From: Siphonodentalium dalli
Taxonomy: Eukaryota > Mollusca > Scaphopoda > Gadilida > Siphonodentaliidae
Length of the DNA stretch: 64,000 nt
NCBI GenBank assembly: GCA_032622095.1
Contig: CP136065.1
Span: 157,733,577 to 157,797,576 of the forward strand
Direction: 5' to 3'
The stretch's first letter is position 1. Each line of letters begins with the position of its first letter. The notes beneath the pieces were generated by a model, which worked only from the letters and a program-made list of their open reading frames with translations, did no database searches and was not told where the DNA came from. Of the stretch, positions 35,823 to 46,400 are shown piece by piece. The translations under genes and the position numbers were made by a program.

Positions 35823-36074
35823 CAAGCCTTGAAATAGTGTCTGTCATTTGCAGAATGAGGTCCCTAGAGGGTGAATTTAGTGATGCTACCCCGCATAGCG
35901 GGCTAGCATCACCAAATTCACCCTCTGGGGACCTCATTCTGCTGAGGTTTAAGCAGAATGAGGTCCCCAGAGGGTGAATTTGGTGATGCTAGCCCACTAT
36001 GCGGGATAGCATCACTAAATTCACCCTCTGGGGACCTCATTCTGCAAATGACAGACACACTATTTCAAGGCTTG
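35823..36074. mobile_element. Family B hAT-like MITE, double foldback, complete
   Basis: Outer inverted ends CAAGCCTTGAAATAGTGTCT and CACACTATTTCAAGGCTTG are flanked by the perfect 8-bp duplication ATTATGTT (35815-35822 and 36075-36082). Inside are two complete palindromic modules back to back, each GCAGAATGAGGTCCC(C/T)...GGGGACCTCATTCTGC, so the whole copy folds both as one long hairpin and as two small ones. No ORF. Confidence 0.92.
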
Positions 36075-36179
36075 ATTATGTTTGGCTCAAATGTCCAGTA
36101 GCCAACAATTTATTGGTGTACCATAGTCAGGGCGGCTCAACTAGTAGTTGTTACATGTGGATTAATATCCTATTCTGAG

Positions 36180-36883
36180 TGTTTTTCCTGGAGAATTCAT
36201 TTTCTCATATACCTTACCTATTTTGTCTTCACACCAGTACAAAACAATGGCTACTTTTATACCAGACAGTATAATAGCCAGTGTTTCGGACACAGCACTA
36301 CTATAAAACAGTGTATCAGACACAACTGTCCTGTCTGCCACAACGGACACCAACAGACCGAAAAAACGCTCCCGCACGGAAGAGGAATCAAGCAAATATA
36401 CCAAAGCCTGCATCACCGATGCAAACATTTCTGCATACAGAACCATACGTAACCTCACAACAAAGAAAATCAGACTTGCCCTCCAACAGGATTTCCTCCA
36501 ATCGTGCGTTTCCCATGGAGTCAGCCCACGTGGACTATCCTCACGATACAATTGCCTCATGAAAAATTGTATCTATCTACTCACATGCAACAAATGCAAC
36601 TCCCAATACGTAGGGGAGACCAAGCGCAAATTCAGAACACGCCTAACAGAACACCTGGCCGACATTCAACATAATAGAGATACTCCGGTAGCGTTCCACT
36701 TCAATCTACCAGACCACGATACAAGTAACCTTCTATATCGGGTCATTGAGATCTTGAACTATGACCCAGAGAGCGATTCGGGAACCCAACCCCGTAAAAC
36801 ACGCGAAATCCACTGGATATTCGCCCTCCGAACCCTGACCCCACTCAGTTTGAACAGGAAGGACTTCTAGTCATATACCTTTT
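36180..36883 (+). mobile_element. Retroelement fragment with 14-bp target duplication
   Basis: Flanked by perfect direct repeats TATCCTATTCTGAG at 36166-36179 and 36884-36897. The 704-bp insert carries the 3' part of an element encoding a GIY-YIG nuclease. A longish, non-fixed target duplication is typical of target-primed reverse transcription and of Penelope-like elements, which are commonly 5'-truncated and carry a C-terminal GIY-YIG domain. No reverse transcriptase is left. No hammerhead core (CTGATGA) was seen. Confidence 0.8.
36307..36870 (+). CDS. GIY-YIG endonuclease domain of a Penelope-like element (5' truncated)
   Basis: The frame is open from just after TAA 36304 to TAG 36868-36870 (187 codons). 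The only in-frame ATG is at 36559, so the true start is missing. Residues about 86-187 read as the PLE-type GIY-YIG fold: NCIYLLTCNKCNSQYVGET, with the GIY position degenerate (CIY), the YIG as YVG, the catalytic Arg in KRKFRTRLTEH, and the C-terminal REIHWIF-LRTLTPLSLN signature common at PLE ends. The Cys pair in LTCNKC is also usual in PLE nucleases. Residues 1-85 hold a basic cluster (RPKKRSR, likely nuclear targeting) and a Thr/Lys-rich linker; they do not look like reverse transcriptase. The domain cuts DNA for element insertion. Uncertain: it may come from another GIY-YIG-carrying element rather than a canonical PLE. Confidence 0.8.
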   Translation, partial: NSVSDTTVLSATTDTNRPKKRSRTEEESSKYTKACITDANISAYRTIRNLTTKKIRLALQQDFLQSCVSHGVSPRGLSSRYNCLMKNCIYLLTCNKCNSQYVGETKRKFRTRLTEHLADIQHNRDTPVAFHFNLPDHDTSNLLYRVIEILNYDPESDSGTQPRKTREIHWIFALRTLTPLSLNRKDF

Positions 36884-36897
36884 TATCCTATTCTGAG

Positions 36898-38392
36898 CAA
36901 CTGGTTTCTGCTGTTGAAAATCTCTTTCCATGAGGCTGTATGCTCCATAAATAATTCCACAATCTGAGTTGGTTACCTAACGAAAGTATTGGCAATTGTA
37001 TATCAGATTTATGGAGGCACTGACTCAGTATGAGCGTTCATTGCTTAATCATGCATGAATGACTTCTCATTTCTTCTCAAAATGGCCATTTATCGATCAG
37101 AATGACACATTGAGATATCCCTTTTTTCAGATCAAGCTTGAAAATCGGTCCCGATTTTCGCCCATGAACATGCGCCAACATCGTCTAATCCAGACTGCGA
37201 TGATGCATACTAACCACCTCCACTATACGGACATCCTTAAACCAGACCACTCCTTAAAGAGTTGACTTGTCACTGTCCCACTTCAGGCCTAAAGATTCAA
37301 CGAGAATCAACAAATCGATTCTTGTAATGATTCTCGCGAAACTTTTCAATTTGCAGTGCTTTATGTCTAACTTGATTCAGCATTTGATTCTCGCAAAATT
37401 AAATGTATTTTGAGCCCGGCACTTCTTTCGGCATACGGAACTATAGTTTATGTTATAGATCTTTTTTTATTAGTGATATCATCAGTGAGAAGCCCTGTGA
37501 ATTAGCCAAGGCAATAGGCAACGCTTGGTAAGAAGCAGAGGCAAAATCAGTTTGCCTAGGCAATACTATTGCCTACAATAGCATCCATGGCACTGGGGCA
37601 TTAACTATAAGGACACTATTTGGGAGATAGTTTGGGAATTGTACATATTTTTAGTAGTGGTGTGAAATGATGTTCTACAAAATAACTAAGAATTTAGATG
37701 ACCATGATTTGAGTGAGTTGGATTTTAAGCATGTACATGTATACAGTATTGTCTATAATTTCTTTGATAACTGATCATATTAAAATGGCATTCCTGAGTT
37801 GTAAGGTTACTAGTATTATTTGCCCAGGTAAAATCAGTTTTTGCCTTGGCGATTTCTTCTGCCATGGCAAAAATGTTGCCCGGGCATCATTTCCTCAATT
37901 CCGAGATCTGAGCGAGTTCCCATTTTTCACTTTATTCAATGTGTCATGATTGACTGATTTCAGGGATCATTTGAGACTTTATGCAAATATCTATTCTCAT
38001 TTCCAAAATGTCATTCTTATATAAAAAAGTGGTCACATATGTATGTATGACATATATGACATCTGTTTACAATAAGAGCTTATATGATCATACTCTCGGT
38101 GAATATGTTTTATTGGAACTTCTCATCTGTAATTACAGTGACTCATTAAAGCAATCAGGATCCCTGGTCCGTATCACCGGTTTGTTTCTACAAATGTCGT
38201 GAACAGAGGCTATTTTGTGACTGGGGAATTGTTTTTATTGATCAATGTTGTTTTCTAATCCAAATTACAGCGGGAGTGATTTGTGTCCTCCGATATTACC
38301 ATTTATATTTGTAATACTGTCTCGTGGTGACCAGAAATCTCTGTGTGACTGGGACCTTAATGCCAATCTCGTCATCCCTTTCCTTAATTTGG
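36898..38392. other. Intronic, weak short repeats only
   Basis: GATTCTCG octamers cluster at 37296-37400. Palindromic phrases TTGCCTAGGCAATA (about 37552-37565) and GCCCGGGC (about 37877-37885), with related GCCAAGGCAA/GCCATGGCAA sequence, recur at 37500-37590 and 37815-37890. No exon supported. Confidence 0.4.
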
Positions 38393-38400
38393 TTCTCATG

Positions 38401-38653
38401 CAAGCCTTGAAATAGTGTGCCAGTCATTTGCAGAATGAGGTCCCCAGAGGGTGAATTTAGTGATGCTACCCTGCATAGCGGCTAGCATCACCAAATTCAC
38501 CCTTTGGGAACCTCATTCTGCTGAGTTGTAAGCAGAATGAGGTCCCCAGAGGGTGAATTTGGTGATGCTAGCCCGCTATGCGGGGTAGCTTCACTAAATT
38601 CACCCTCTGGGGACCTCATTCTGCAAATGACAGACACACTATTTCAAGGCTGG
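38401..38653. mobile_element. Family B hAT-like MITE, double foldback, complete
   Basis: Same structure as the 35823 copy: CAAGCCTTGAAATAGTGTG to CACACTATTTCAAGGCTGG, with perfect 8-bp duplication TTCTCATG at 38393-38400 and 38654-38661. 253 bp, no ORF. High similarity to the 35823 copy suggests recent movement. Confidence 0.92.
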
Positions 38654-38740
38654 TTCTCATGTGAAATTGCTCAGGATACTTTCTAATTTGAGCTCAGATT
38701 ATTGCTCCAATTTGGTTGATGGCAGAGATTAAAGCCTGCA

Positions 38741-39158
38741 AATATTGTGTCTGTCATTTGCAGAATGAGGTCCCCAGTTGGTAAATTCAGTGACACTATC
38801 CTGCTAAGCATCACCAAATTCACCTTTTGGGAACCTCATTCTGCTTAGGCCTCATCTGCTATGGGAGACATAGACTCTGATGGAAGCTCCCATTATTATG
38901 ATGTACACCCATTGGGAACCTCGATTATGCAATGTGTCATCTGTCAAATTGGGGATATAGAGAAACTAAACTAAAAAAGAAATAGGATCTATGTGAAGAA
39001 AATTTGTAATAAAGAAACTTTCCAGAGAAGATGAGGCCTAAGTAGAATGAGGTTCCCAGAGGGTGAATTTATTGATGCTAGCCCACTTAGCGGGATAGCG
39101 TCACTAAACTCACCCTCTGGGGATCTCACTATGCAAATGACAGACACAGTATTTGCAT
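38741..39158. mobile_element. Family B MITE, long form
   Basis: AAGCCTGCAAATATTGTGTC to CAGTATTTGCATGCTT with two B foldback modules and the shared middle segment (GGGAGACATAGACT...GGGGATATAGAGAAAC). The phrase TTGATGGCAGAGAT occurs just outside both ends (about 38718 and 39162) but does not abut them exactly, so the target duplication is unclear. Confidence 0.7.
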
Positions 39159-39172
39159 GCTTATTGATGGCA

Positions 39173-39345
39173 GAGATGTGATTGGAATTCCATTTGGGAT
39201 CCAAGTAAAACTGAGAAAAATTGCCCTCAGGAACGATTCCAAATTTTATTACTCCGCATGAATTCAAGGCTTCACCAATCTAATGTGATTACATTTCCTA
39301 GAAAGGTCACAATGTTTATACAACATTACATAGCCACCAAAGCAT
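39173..39345 (+). repeat. Locally duplicated 170-bp segment, copy 1
   Basis: The segment GTGATTGGAATTCCATTTGG ... CCAATCTAATGTGATTACAT ... AAAGGTCACA recurs at about 40866-41010 and 41033-41195 with the same order of phrases. All three lie within 2 kb and I saw none elsewhere in the window, which suggests local segmental duplication rather than a dispersed transposon. Confidence 0.7.
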
Positions 39346-40409
39346 CATCTGACATTACATTTGTTTACAATCTCTCTATGCGGTCAGGTTACTACTTGTT
39401 ACTTGCGCCAGTCTAGGCTGGATGCAAGTAATGTTTTCAGTCTGTCCGGATCTTTGTTTGTTTCTTTGTCTGTCCTTCCGCACTTCTGAGTTCAGGTGTA
39501 AAGAATGCATATGCCCTAATATGTAATTATCGCACCAATTATATTTTTTAATCCACATATATACCTAATTTGCATTTTTTGGGGGTTTATTTTGGTAATA
39601 AATCATTCATATTAGAAACATATTGAAAGATAGCTTCTTGGAAACCAGTAAAGATATCATGACATCATGATACCCATCATGACGTCAGAAAGCTGAAACT
39701 CTGTCAGGCTAAACTGATCCATCTGCCAACAGCTTCATGTTTTTATTATAAATAGACAAACACCATGCACAGAAAATAAGTGGGCAATAATACTGCCCAT
39801 TAGAAACTTGAAAAATGAGTTAAGATCGCATCTAAAAGATGCTTCTGGATTTATTTTTGTTTTCGCAGAGGCACTGATGTGCAAACATATTTTTGGAAAC
39901 TTTGTTTGAAGTTCATAACATTTCCGAAAGATGCTGCTGAAAGATACATATAAATCATGTCCGGTGGCTCCAGCCACACATTCCGGAGTTCTATTGAACA
40001 TAATTTTACTGAGAAATCTATATTTTAAAACATGGATTATTAAAATGCCTTATTAATTAACTTGGAAAACAAGTTTCTCATTCTCAATGCTATAGACATT
40101 TATTATGATGCGCATCTCAGGATACGTGTCATTTGAGCCCATAGATCTTTTATGTTCCCGAATACCGGAGATCAGTCCATACAGGCATGTGTACATTGAC
40201 ACATTGTTAATCAAGGACTAGCCAATGACCCTGTTTCGTTTAGCAGTGTTGGCATTTGAAAGTGTCTTTGTTGTTTATTTTACCATTGGAAGTGCAATGG
40301 CATACACAAAACTTGTAATTTAACCCAATTTGTTCATATAATTACATCATCAGCAACCAAACGCCTTCACACCCGTAATATGAGCAATGTCTATAGCTTT
40401 TTATAAGTA
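39346..40409. other. Intronic, nothing recognised
   Basis: A short GTCTGTCC/GTCCTTCC run near 39440-39480 may be an F remnant. No exon supported. Confidence 0.4.
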
Positions 40410-40521
40410 CAGTAATGCCCTCAATAATTGACTCCTTAACCACAGCAGAATTATGGGTAATTTTTCAGGATTTAGTCGGAAATATGGCTTGTTGCCATTC
40501 ATCGCAAAGCTCTCAGTGAGA
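40410..40521. mobile_element. Family A left half only
   Basis: CAGTAATGCCCTCAATAATT to GCTCTCAGTGAGATC after TA; right arm absent. Confidence 0.75.
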
Positions 40522-40859
40522 TCATCAATAGTGAAGAGAGCAACTGGAAATAATAGGGATTTTATGTCCGTACGCACAAATATCTCAGCGATGCATGGAC
40601 TGAAATTTGATATGTAGATTCGCTACCTATCTTTCAAAAGAGGGCCCACCACCCGTAGTTCAAACTTTTGTTGTTAGGACACCACAAACATGCCAAACTT
40701 GTGATGGATGCTAGTATACGCAGCTCCAGTGAGTGAATTCTAGTTAGTTAGTTCTGTTTTGGACCAGGAACAAGCCTATTCAACTACCATATATATATAG
40801 GTACCATGATGTTGTTTGTAATTTTCTAACAGTCGGTTGCTTCAATTACGGTTTATGGC

Positions 40860-41195
40860 ACAGATGTGATTGGAATTCCATTTGGGATCCAAGTAAAGTT
40901 AAGCCCTTAATTAATAGGAACGACTCTGATTTCATTCCTGCACATGATTTCAAGGCTGTACAAATCTAATGTGGTTCTATAAAGGTCACACTTGTTATAC
41001 AAGATTAGCCATCGGAAGCATTGTCTGCCTTGGAATTGGAATTCTATTTAGGATCAAAGTAAAACTGAGAAAAATTTGCCCTTAGGAAAGATTCTGAAAT
41101 GTTTTACTCCGCATGATATCAAAGCTGCGCCAATCTAATGTGATTAAATTCTCTAGAAAGGTCACACTGGTTATACAACATCACATAGCCATACC
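40860..41195 (+). repeat. Locally duplicated segment, copies 2 and 3 in tandem
   Basis: Copy 2 (about 40866-41010) and copy 3 (about 41033-41195) follow each other at about 167-bp spacing. Shared phrases: TTTGGGATCCAAGTAAA or TTTAGGATCAAAGTAAA, GCATGATTTCAAGGCT or GCATGATATCAAAGCT, and TCTAATGTG followed by AAAGGTCACACT. See copy 1 at 39173. Confidence 0.7.
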
Positions 41196-43237
41196 ACGGT
41201 AATGTTCAAGTTGAATTGACTGCTTTCAGGCTGAAACATTGACAAACTCAAAAACAAGCAACTTAAAATTGCACTGATATACATGTAGCTTACTTGAACT
41301 GTTCAGCCATGTTGCGACCCTTGAGAACTTGCGTTTGGATGCGTGTGTGTGCTTGTCTAGTGAAGTGATTGTGAATTGGCTGCATTCATTCATCAGATTC
41401 AGTATTGTTAAACCATGGCTATGACGTCACTCCATTGTTCAATTTGTTCAGTTTATATGATAATGTATTGTTATTGCTGAAATCATATATTATTTTACAA
41501 ACAATGATGGGACCCTGAGCAAAAACTGTGCCATTTGTATTTATTGGAATTCTGGAATTGGAAACATAATAACGCTTGTCTGTCCGGAAAAGGTATATTT
41601 GGTTATCTTAACATGATAATATTTAAAAACTTCATACTCTGCTTTTTTCGTTATTTTAATCATCAAAATTATGTAGTGCCATAAACGTTTCGAAACAACG
41701 ACAGCTCTAGATTTTCTTCTCAGTTGCAAATTTTTAATTGACAGCTGATTAAAAAAATTGAACCGACACAAACAAAATTATATCATATTTATCGAAAAAT
41801 AGAAGAAACAAAACACATTTTCAGTGCGATGTCAACGAATTTGTTCAAAAATCTTCCGCATAGGTATGTTGAGATACCTCTACCCAAATTATGTATAAAT
41901 ATTTGTGGGGTTCAAATGAGGCACGTCTGTTTAAATCTGCCATACCTGCTACCATTTCCAATGGTTTATGATGCTAGGTACTAGATTTGGTCTGTTTAAA
42001 AAAAGACCCACCGCTTTATTATATATTTTATTAATTCTGATTTGAAGTGAGTCATTTAAAAACATGCTGGTAATTTGATACCTATTCAGACATGATTATT
42101 AATAAATAGCCTTAAAATCAATATGAACGATTTTCAAAAGTGTATACAGTGATTAACTGCCGTCGCAATGTCACCACTGTTATACAAATAACTCCAGTCC
42201 AATTCCAATAAAACTAATTGGCACCTTAAGACATTTGAAATGAAGCTGAAACCGATCCCTGCTTAAATAAGTCATTGATTCTGATTGGATCAATATTCAT
42301 CTGATTACCCAATCAAATGTCACCAGATCTCACGGTCCCAGTAGCAAAAGTTCCCAGGATCATTGTACAAGTCATTCGCCGAAGTTTCTTGTTACGAGAC
42401 TTATTTATTGATTTTGTCGTGATTTTGTCATGGGTTTTCATTACCACGTTATTGGAGTGATCGCATAGCTTCAAAACACATTTACTGATTTATTGTTTAG
42501 TTTGTGTGTGTGACAGAAACTGATAAACCGCCTTCTCACAATTCCTAATTTCCGATATCAAAGAATCGTACACTGCCATCAGACATCGGAACAACTTTGG
42601 AGTGTGGATTTCACCGTTCTTATTCATTTGATTATCTATATATTAGTTCCAACCATGGAAAGTTTGTTTTATATTTTTGTGCAGAGCAATTCATGTAATA
42701 TTGTACCTAGACATGAACTATGAATTTCTATGATTTTATTCCTGAAGGAAATTTGATGTGCCTCTTTTTTAAAAGTTACCCCTGAGTATTCGGTGGTCAA
42801 AAGCCTAGTGTGAAGTTATATCTTGATTTTAATTGATAAGAATATGATACTTCCAGATAATTTGTTTCTCAGGAATATTATTAAAAGTTAGATGGTATCG
42901 TTTATATTAAATACTTTCATTCTGTGTACTGAAGAGTAGTTCAAAATTCACTGGTGTTCTTGTGATATCTCTGGGAAAATGAGAGGGAGTATCCAAGGAA
43001 CTGTGCATCTGCATACTGAAGGCAATGCACCCATTTTTCAAAACTATTAGTGACTTGTTGACCGATATTTGAAGTTCTTGTCTGGATTTAAGATTTTTTT
43101 TATGTAATTTCTTGGAGACTTCATTCAGAATTTATAAATTGCTGAAGTTCAGTGAATTCAATTGAAGTGATTGAGGGACGCAGACAATAAATATATTATA
43201 ATTCAATTGGAATATATTCTGTGAAATTTTGACCAAG
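41196..43237 (+). other. Intronic; probable promoter/5' leader region of exon 1b at its right end
   Basis: No repeats of the named families were seen across about 2 kb, in contrast to the rest of the intron. If exon 1b is a true first exon, its promoter and leader must lie here. No convincing TATA or initiator was identified, and no good splice acceptor is present directly before the 43238 ATG. Confidence 0.35.
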
Positions 43238-43385
43238 ATGGAGACTAACAGTATTAAGCATGATATTAAAAAGAAAATGATGAAAATTTCTGAAAATATT
43301 CCACTGGAAGCGATGGCGAGAGCTAGGTCGAAACTCACTCACTATGACACCCTGGCTGAGGAGTACGAGGAATTGCAGGAAGAAG
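43238..43385 (+). CDS. CLC H+/Cl- exchanger, alternative first coding exon 1b (N terminus type 2)
   Basis: ATG at 43238 in a good context (AAGATGG) opens 49 codons plus one base before a strong donor, GTAAGA at 43386. The phase-1 end joins the 62432 acceptor in frame (G + GT gives Gly-Ala-Ala-Asn-Leu). The 49-residue peptide is charged. It has a Lys cluster (KHDIKKKMMK, residues 8-17), ENIPLEAMARAR (about residues 19-30) and an acidic end (EEYEELQEE). NIPL recalls the DNIPLRELHKR of a vertebrate ClC-3/ClC-5 N-terminal isoform, which also sits right before the shared exon. It lacks the acidic dileucine of exon 1a, so sorting of this isoform may differ. Assignment is by phase, donor quality and this short match. 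Confidence 0.62.
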
Positions 43386-43586
43386 GTAAGAATCTTTTCA
43401 TATTAAACAGAAGAGGCTCGTTCAAATCCCAAAATTATACATATAATTTGAAAAGAGATATCTCAAAATGAATATACATGAAAGGTTTCTGAACAAATTT
43501 GTTGATAAAGTGCAGAAAATATGTGTTATGTCTCATATTATTTGTGATCGCTTCGTTACTGTGCCAGATAATCTGTTTTAATCAGC

Positions 43587-43806
43587 AACATGAACAGTTC
43601 TCATAATTGTCTATGGCAATGAGCAATGCCGAAGCCATTTGCTGAAGCAAACTGGGCCACGGCAAAGGGTTGCCGTAGCAGATTGCCAATGATTAACATG
43701 AACACCCCCCCCCCCATAATTGGCTATGGCAATCAGCAATGCCAAAGCCATTTGCTGAAGCAAACTGGGCCACGGAAAAGGGTTGCCGCAGCAGATTGTC
43801 GAAGCC
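43587..43806 (+). repeat. Tandem duplication, 108-bp period
   Basis: Two copies, 43587-43694 and 43695-43806, of AACATGAACA...ATAATTG(T/G)CTATGGCAAT...GCCATTTGCTGAAGCAAAC...GGGTTGCCG(T/C)AGCAGATTG. Each unit also contains inverted GGCAAT/ATTGCC and GCAGCA/TGCTGA pieces, so units can fold. An 11-C run lies at about 43705-43715 in copy 2 only. Located 200 bp after exon 1b. Confidence 0.85.
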
Positions 43807-44242
43807 AAACAATCTCAATTAAAAGAGTTGCATGAACAGAAAACATGCATGAAGTGTTTAAATAGTTTCATGTTAAAATAACGTAATACACCTTTTCCGG
43901 ACAATCATTCTTATTGCATATTCAATTCCAGAATTTAATGAATACAAATGGCACAGTGCTTGTTCAAGGACCGATTATCGTGTTCGAAGTTGTATTTTTT
44001 CTGATTTCAATGCATCTTTCTGGGACATATACTGTTCACAGAAAGGGTTTTCATTTATTTATCAACCTGTTTTGATGCCTGGAAAAAATCATCAAATTAT
44101 AACAGAAATGGAATGAGTCGTAATGATTTATAATTGTTGATATAACCATTTTGTTAACTTAAAGAGACTTAGCTCATTTGAACCTCAAAATTTGGGATAT
44201 CAAAACATACTTACACTTACATACTTACAGTTTAGTGTGCCT
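43807..44242. other. Intronic, nothing recognised
   Basis: No exon or repeat edge supported. Confidence 0.4.
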
Positions 44243-44350
44243 GTCATTTGCAGAATGAGGTCCCCAGAGGGTGAATTTAGTGACGCTATCCCACATAGCA
44301 GGCTAGCATCACTAAATTCACCCTCTGGTGACCTCATTCTGCTTAGGCTT
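44243..44350. mobile_element. Family B foldback module, single
   Basis: GTCATTTGCAGAATGAGGTC … TGACCTCATTCTGCTTAGGC with the GACGCTATCCCACATAGCAG centre. Outer ends missing. Confidence 0.75.
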
Positions 44351-44462
44351 CATCTTCTCTGGAGAATTTCACATATCAGTCTAGTCTCAGGTATTCTGTA
44401 TGTATTAAGAATCCTTTTCATTATTTTTGCAGATTCTGTAGAATTTTAAGAGATGTGATTAA

Positions 44463-44669
44463 CTCTTTCATGATGGGAGCCATGCTGGTGCAGCATTGAA
44501 GATCATGTGCCAGTGCATTCTCTTATATATTTGAGTCTTCCATAATATAATGAGCCTCGCATATATAAGAGAATGCTCTGGCTTTCAAGGCCAATACTCA
44601 CATATATATTAGAGAATGCATTGGCACAGGGTTTTCACAATATTTCCAGAAGCTCCAGTCATGGATGGG
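44463..44669 (+). mobile_element. Family C TTAA MITE, complete
   Basis: 207 bp between TTAA at 44459-44462 and 44670-44673, from CTCTTTCATGATGGGAGCC to CTCCAGTCATGGATGGG, with the paired ATTCTCTTATATA/TATATAAGAGAAT hairpin core and GGTGCAGCATTGAAGATCAT. No ORF. Confidence 0.85.
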
Positions 44670-44699
44670 TTAAAAGCTACTAGTAACTTGTCATCACCA

Positions 44700-44820
44700 C
44701 TGTTCATCATCATCATCGTTGTCGTCGTTTCCATGCATTGTCGTCATCACCATCACCACCGTCATCAACCATTACTTTGACTCCGTCGTCAGCATCATCA
44801 TCATCTTCATCCTCATAAAA
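44700..44820 (+). repeat. Imperfect ATC/GTC trinucleotide microsatellite
   Basis: CATCATCATCATCGTTGTCGTCG-type sequence extends, with interruptions, from about 44703 to 44818. Confidence 0.8.
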
Positions 44821-45369
44821 CAAACTCCTTGTCATCGATCATCATTGTCAAAATCATCTGTATGCCTTGTGGGAATATGCACCACTCTTGCTTATTTGAT
44901 TATTGTTCAGGACTTAGTTGACATCGCTTGATGGTCGTAATTACAGAAACAATGATTCTGTACAAATATTTAGTAAGAATTCCCATCAAGACAAACAAGA
45001 TTTAATTGGAATCGGGAACCACATGAACGAACCTATGACAGTAAATTAGAATTAGCCGTCTTATCTTTTGAGGCAGATATTTGGAATATCTGTCCTGTCT
45101 GGGGAAGGTGGCTGAAGTCTTCTAGAAAACTACATGATTGTGTCATGTATGCTAATTATACTACATGGACCACTAGTAACTGTTTATATTACTGCAATGT
45201 TTGTGTTTGTGCAGTATCAGGCATCTTCCAACATAGTGAGGTGTGTGCATTATATTAACAACTCTGGAACAATCAATTCAGTGGTAAATTTTGGGTTGGC
45301 ATATTGAATTTTTAGAATTTTTGTTTCAAAATTGGAAATATTCCAACCTTCAACCAGCTTCGGCAACAA
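44821..45369. other. Intronic, nothing recognised
   Basis: No exon or repeat edge supported. Confidence 0.4.
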
Positions 45370-45690
45370 GCTAGGTTTTTCGGAGGACTATATGAACCAC
45401 AGATGTCCGTCCCTATGCCCATCCATCCCAGATGGTTTCCTGATGATATCTTCAGTAATATATAATGAAATTAAACAATATTTGGTTTGTGAGTTTATTT
45501 GTTAGGGGCAGAGGTCTACCCATTTTCACCAGAGTTATGGTCCTTGTCTACTTTTTTGCAGAATATGTTGGTTTTCGGATAAGTGTTTTCAAATTTTGTA
45601 TGTGGATTATCCTCATGAATATACAGGTCAAGTTCAAATATGGGTGCTGCTTGCTCCAGAGTTTACCAGAGTTATAGTCCTTGTCCTGAA
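45370..45690 (-). repeat. Family F repeat
   Basis: GTCCGTCCCTATGCCCATCC run, TTTCCTGATGATATCTTCAG, CACCAGAGTTATGGTCCTTG, ATACAGGTCAAGTTCAAAT and a second ACCAGAGTTATAGTCC unit, then cut off by the B element that begins near 45687. Confidence 0.7.
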
Positions 45691-46119
45691 AATATGGTGC
45701 CGGACTTTTGCAGAATGAGGTCCCCAGATGGTGAAATTAGTGAAGCTACCCCCCACAGCGGGCTAGCATCACTAAACTTACCACCTGGTGACCTTATTCT
45801 ACTTCAGGCCTCATCTCTTATGGAAAGTATCTTTATTATCAATTAAGTTACCAAATTTTTTTAGTTCCCTTTTTTAGTTTAGTTTTTTTATATATCCCTA
45901 AATTGGAAAACGACACAATCCATAATCGAGGTGCCTCGATGGATGCACATTACCATCTTCACCATCTGGGATACTAAATCTGTGTCTTGGTCTCCCATAG
46001 CAGATGACGACATGCATAATAAGGTCCCCAGAGGATCCCCAGAGGAATAATTTGGTGACAGTAGCCCACTGTGTGGGGTAGCATCATTCTGCAAATGTCT
46101 GGAACCATATTTTCAGCCC
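45687..46119 (-). mobile_element. Family B MITE, long form, reverse orientation
   Basis: TTGTCCTGAAAATATGGTGC to CCATATTTTCAGCCCTG, two B foldback modules (45704-45805 and 46020-46100) and the shared middle segment in reverse (CTAAATTGG ... GTCTCCCATAGCAGATGA). It interrupts an F repeat on the left. No matching target duplication found. Confidence 0.7.
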
Positions 46120-46185
46120 TGGCCACAAGTGGTCCTCATCCTTGTCTCAGCACTATGTTCTAGATTAATTTACTTAGTGCATATA

Positions 46186-46400
46186 CAGTAATGCCCGAGG
46201 TATACAGATGGCCCTTTAACCACAGCATTATGGGGAATTTTTCAAGATTTAGTCGGAAATATGGCTTGTTGCCATTCATCGGAAAGCTCTTGGTGAGAGC
46301 TTTCCGATGAATGGTAGCAAGCCATATTTCCAGACTAAATCCTGAAAATTTTCCCATAATTCTGCTGTGGTTTAGGGGTCGATTATTTAGGACATTACTG
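46186..46400. mobile_element. Family A MITE, complete, variant subfamily
   Basis: 215 bp between TA sites: CAGTAATGCCCGAGGTATAC to GGACATTACTG. Nearly perfect foldback through GAAAGCTCTTGGTGAGAGCT. Left arm is the GTATA variant also seen at 27401; right arm is the standard GATTATTTAGG form, so the two arms have different ancestry. Confidence 0.85.

Noticed and set aside
36162-36560. 132-codon minus-strand open frame
   Set aside because: It overlaps the plus-strand GIY-YIG frame of the retroelement insertion and runs through its flanking target duplication; the plus frame has clear domain motifs and this one has none.
38718-39176. 14-bp target duplication TTGATGGCAGAGAT around the 38741 B element
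   Set aside because: The repeats do not abut the element ends exactly and the right one belongs to the locally triplicated segment, so they are not safe as a target duplication.
44700-44931. Open frame through the ATC/GTC microsatellite
   Set aside because: Trinucleotide repeats keep a frame open by themselves; no other coding evidence.
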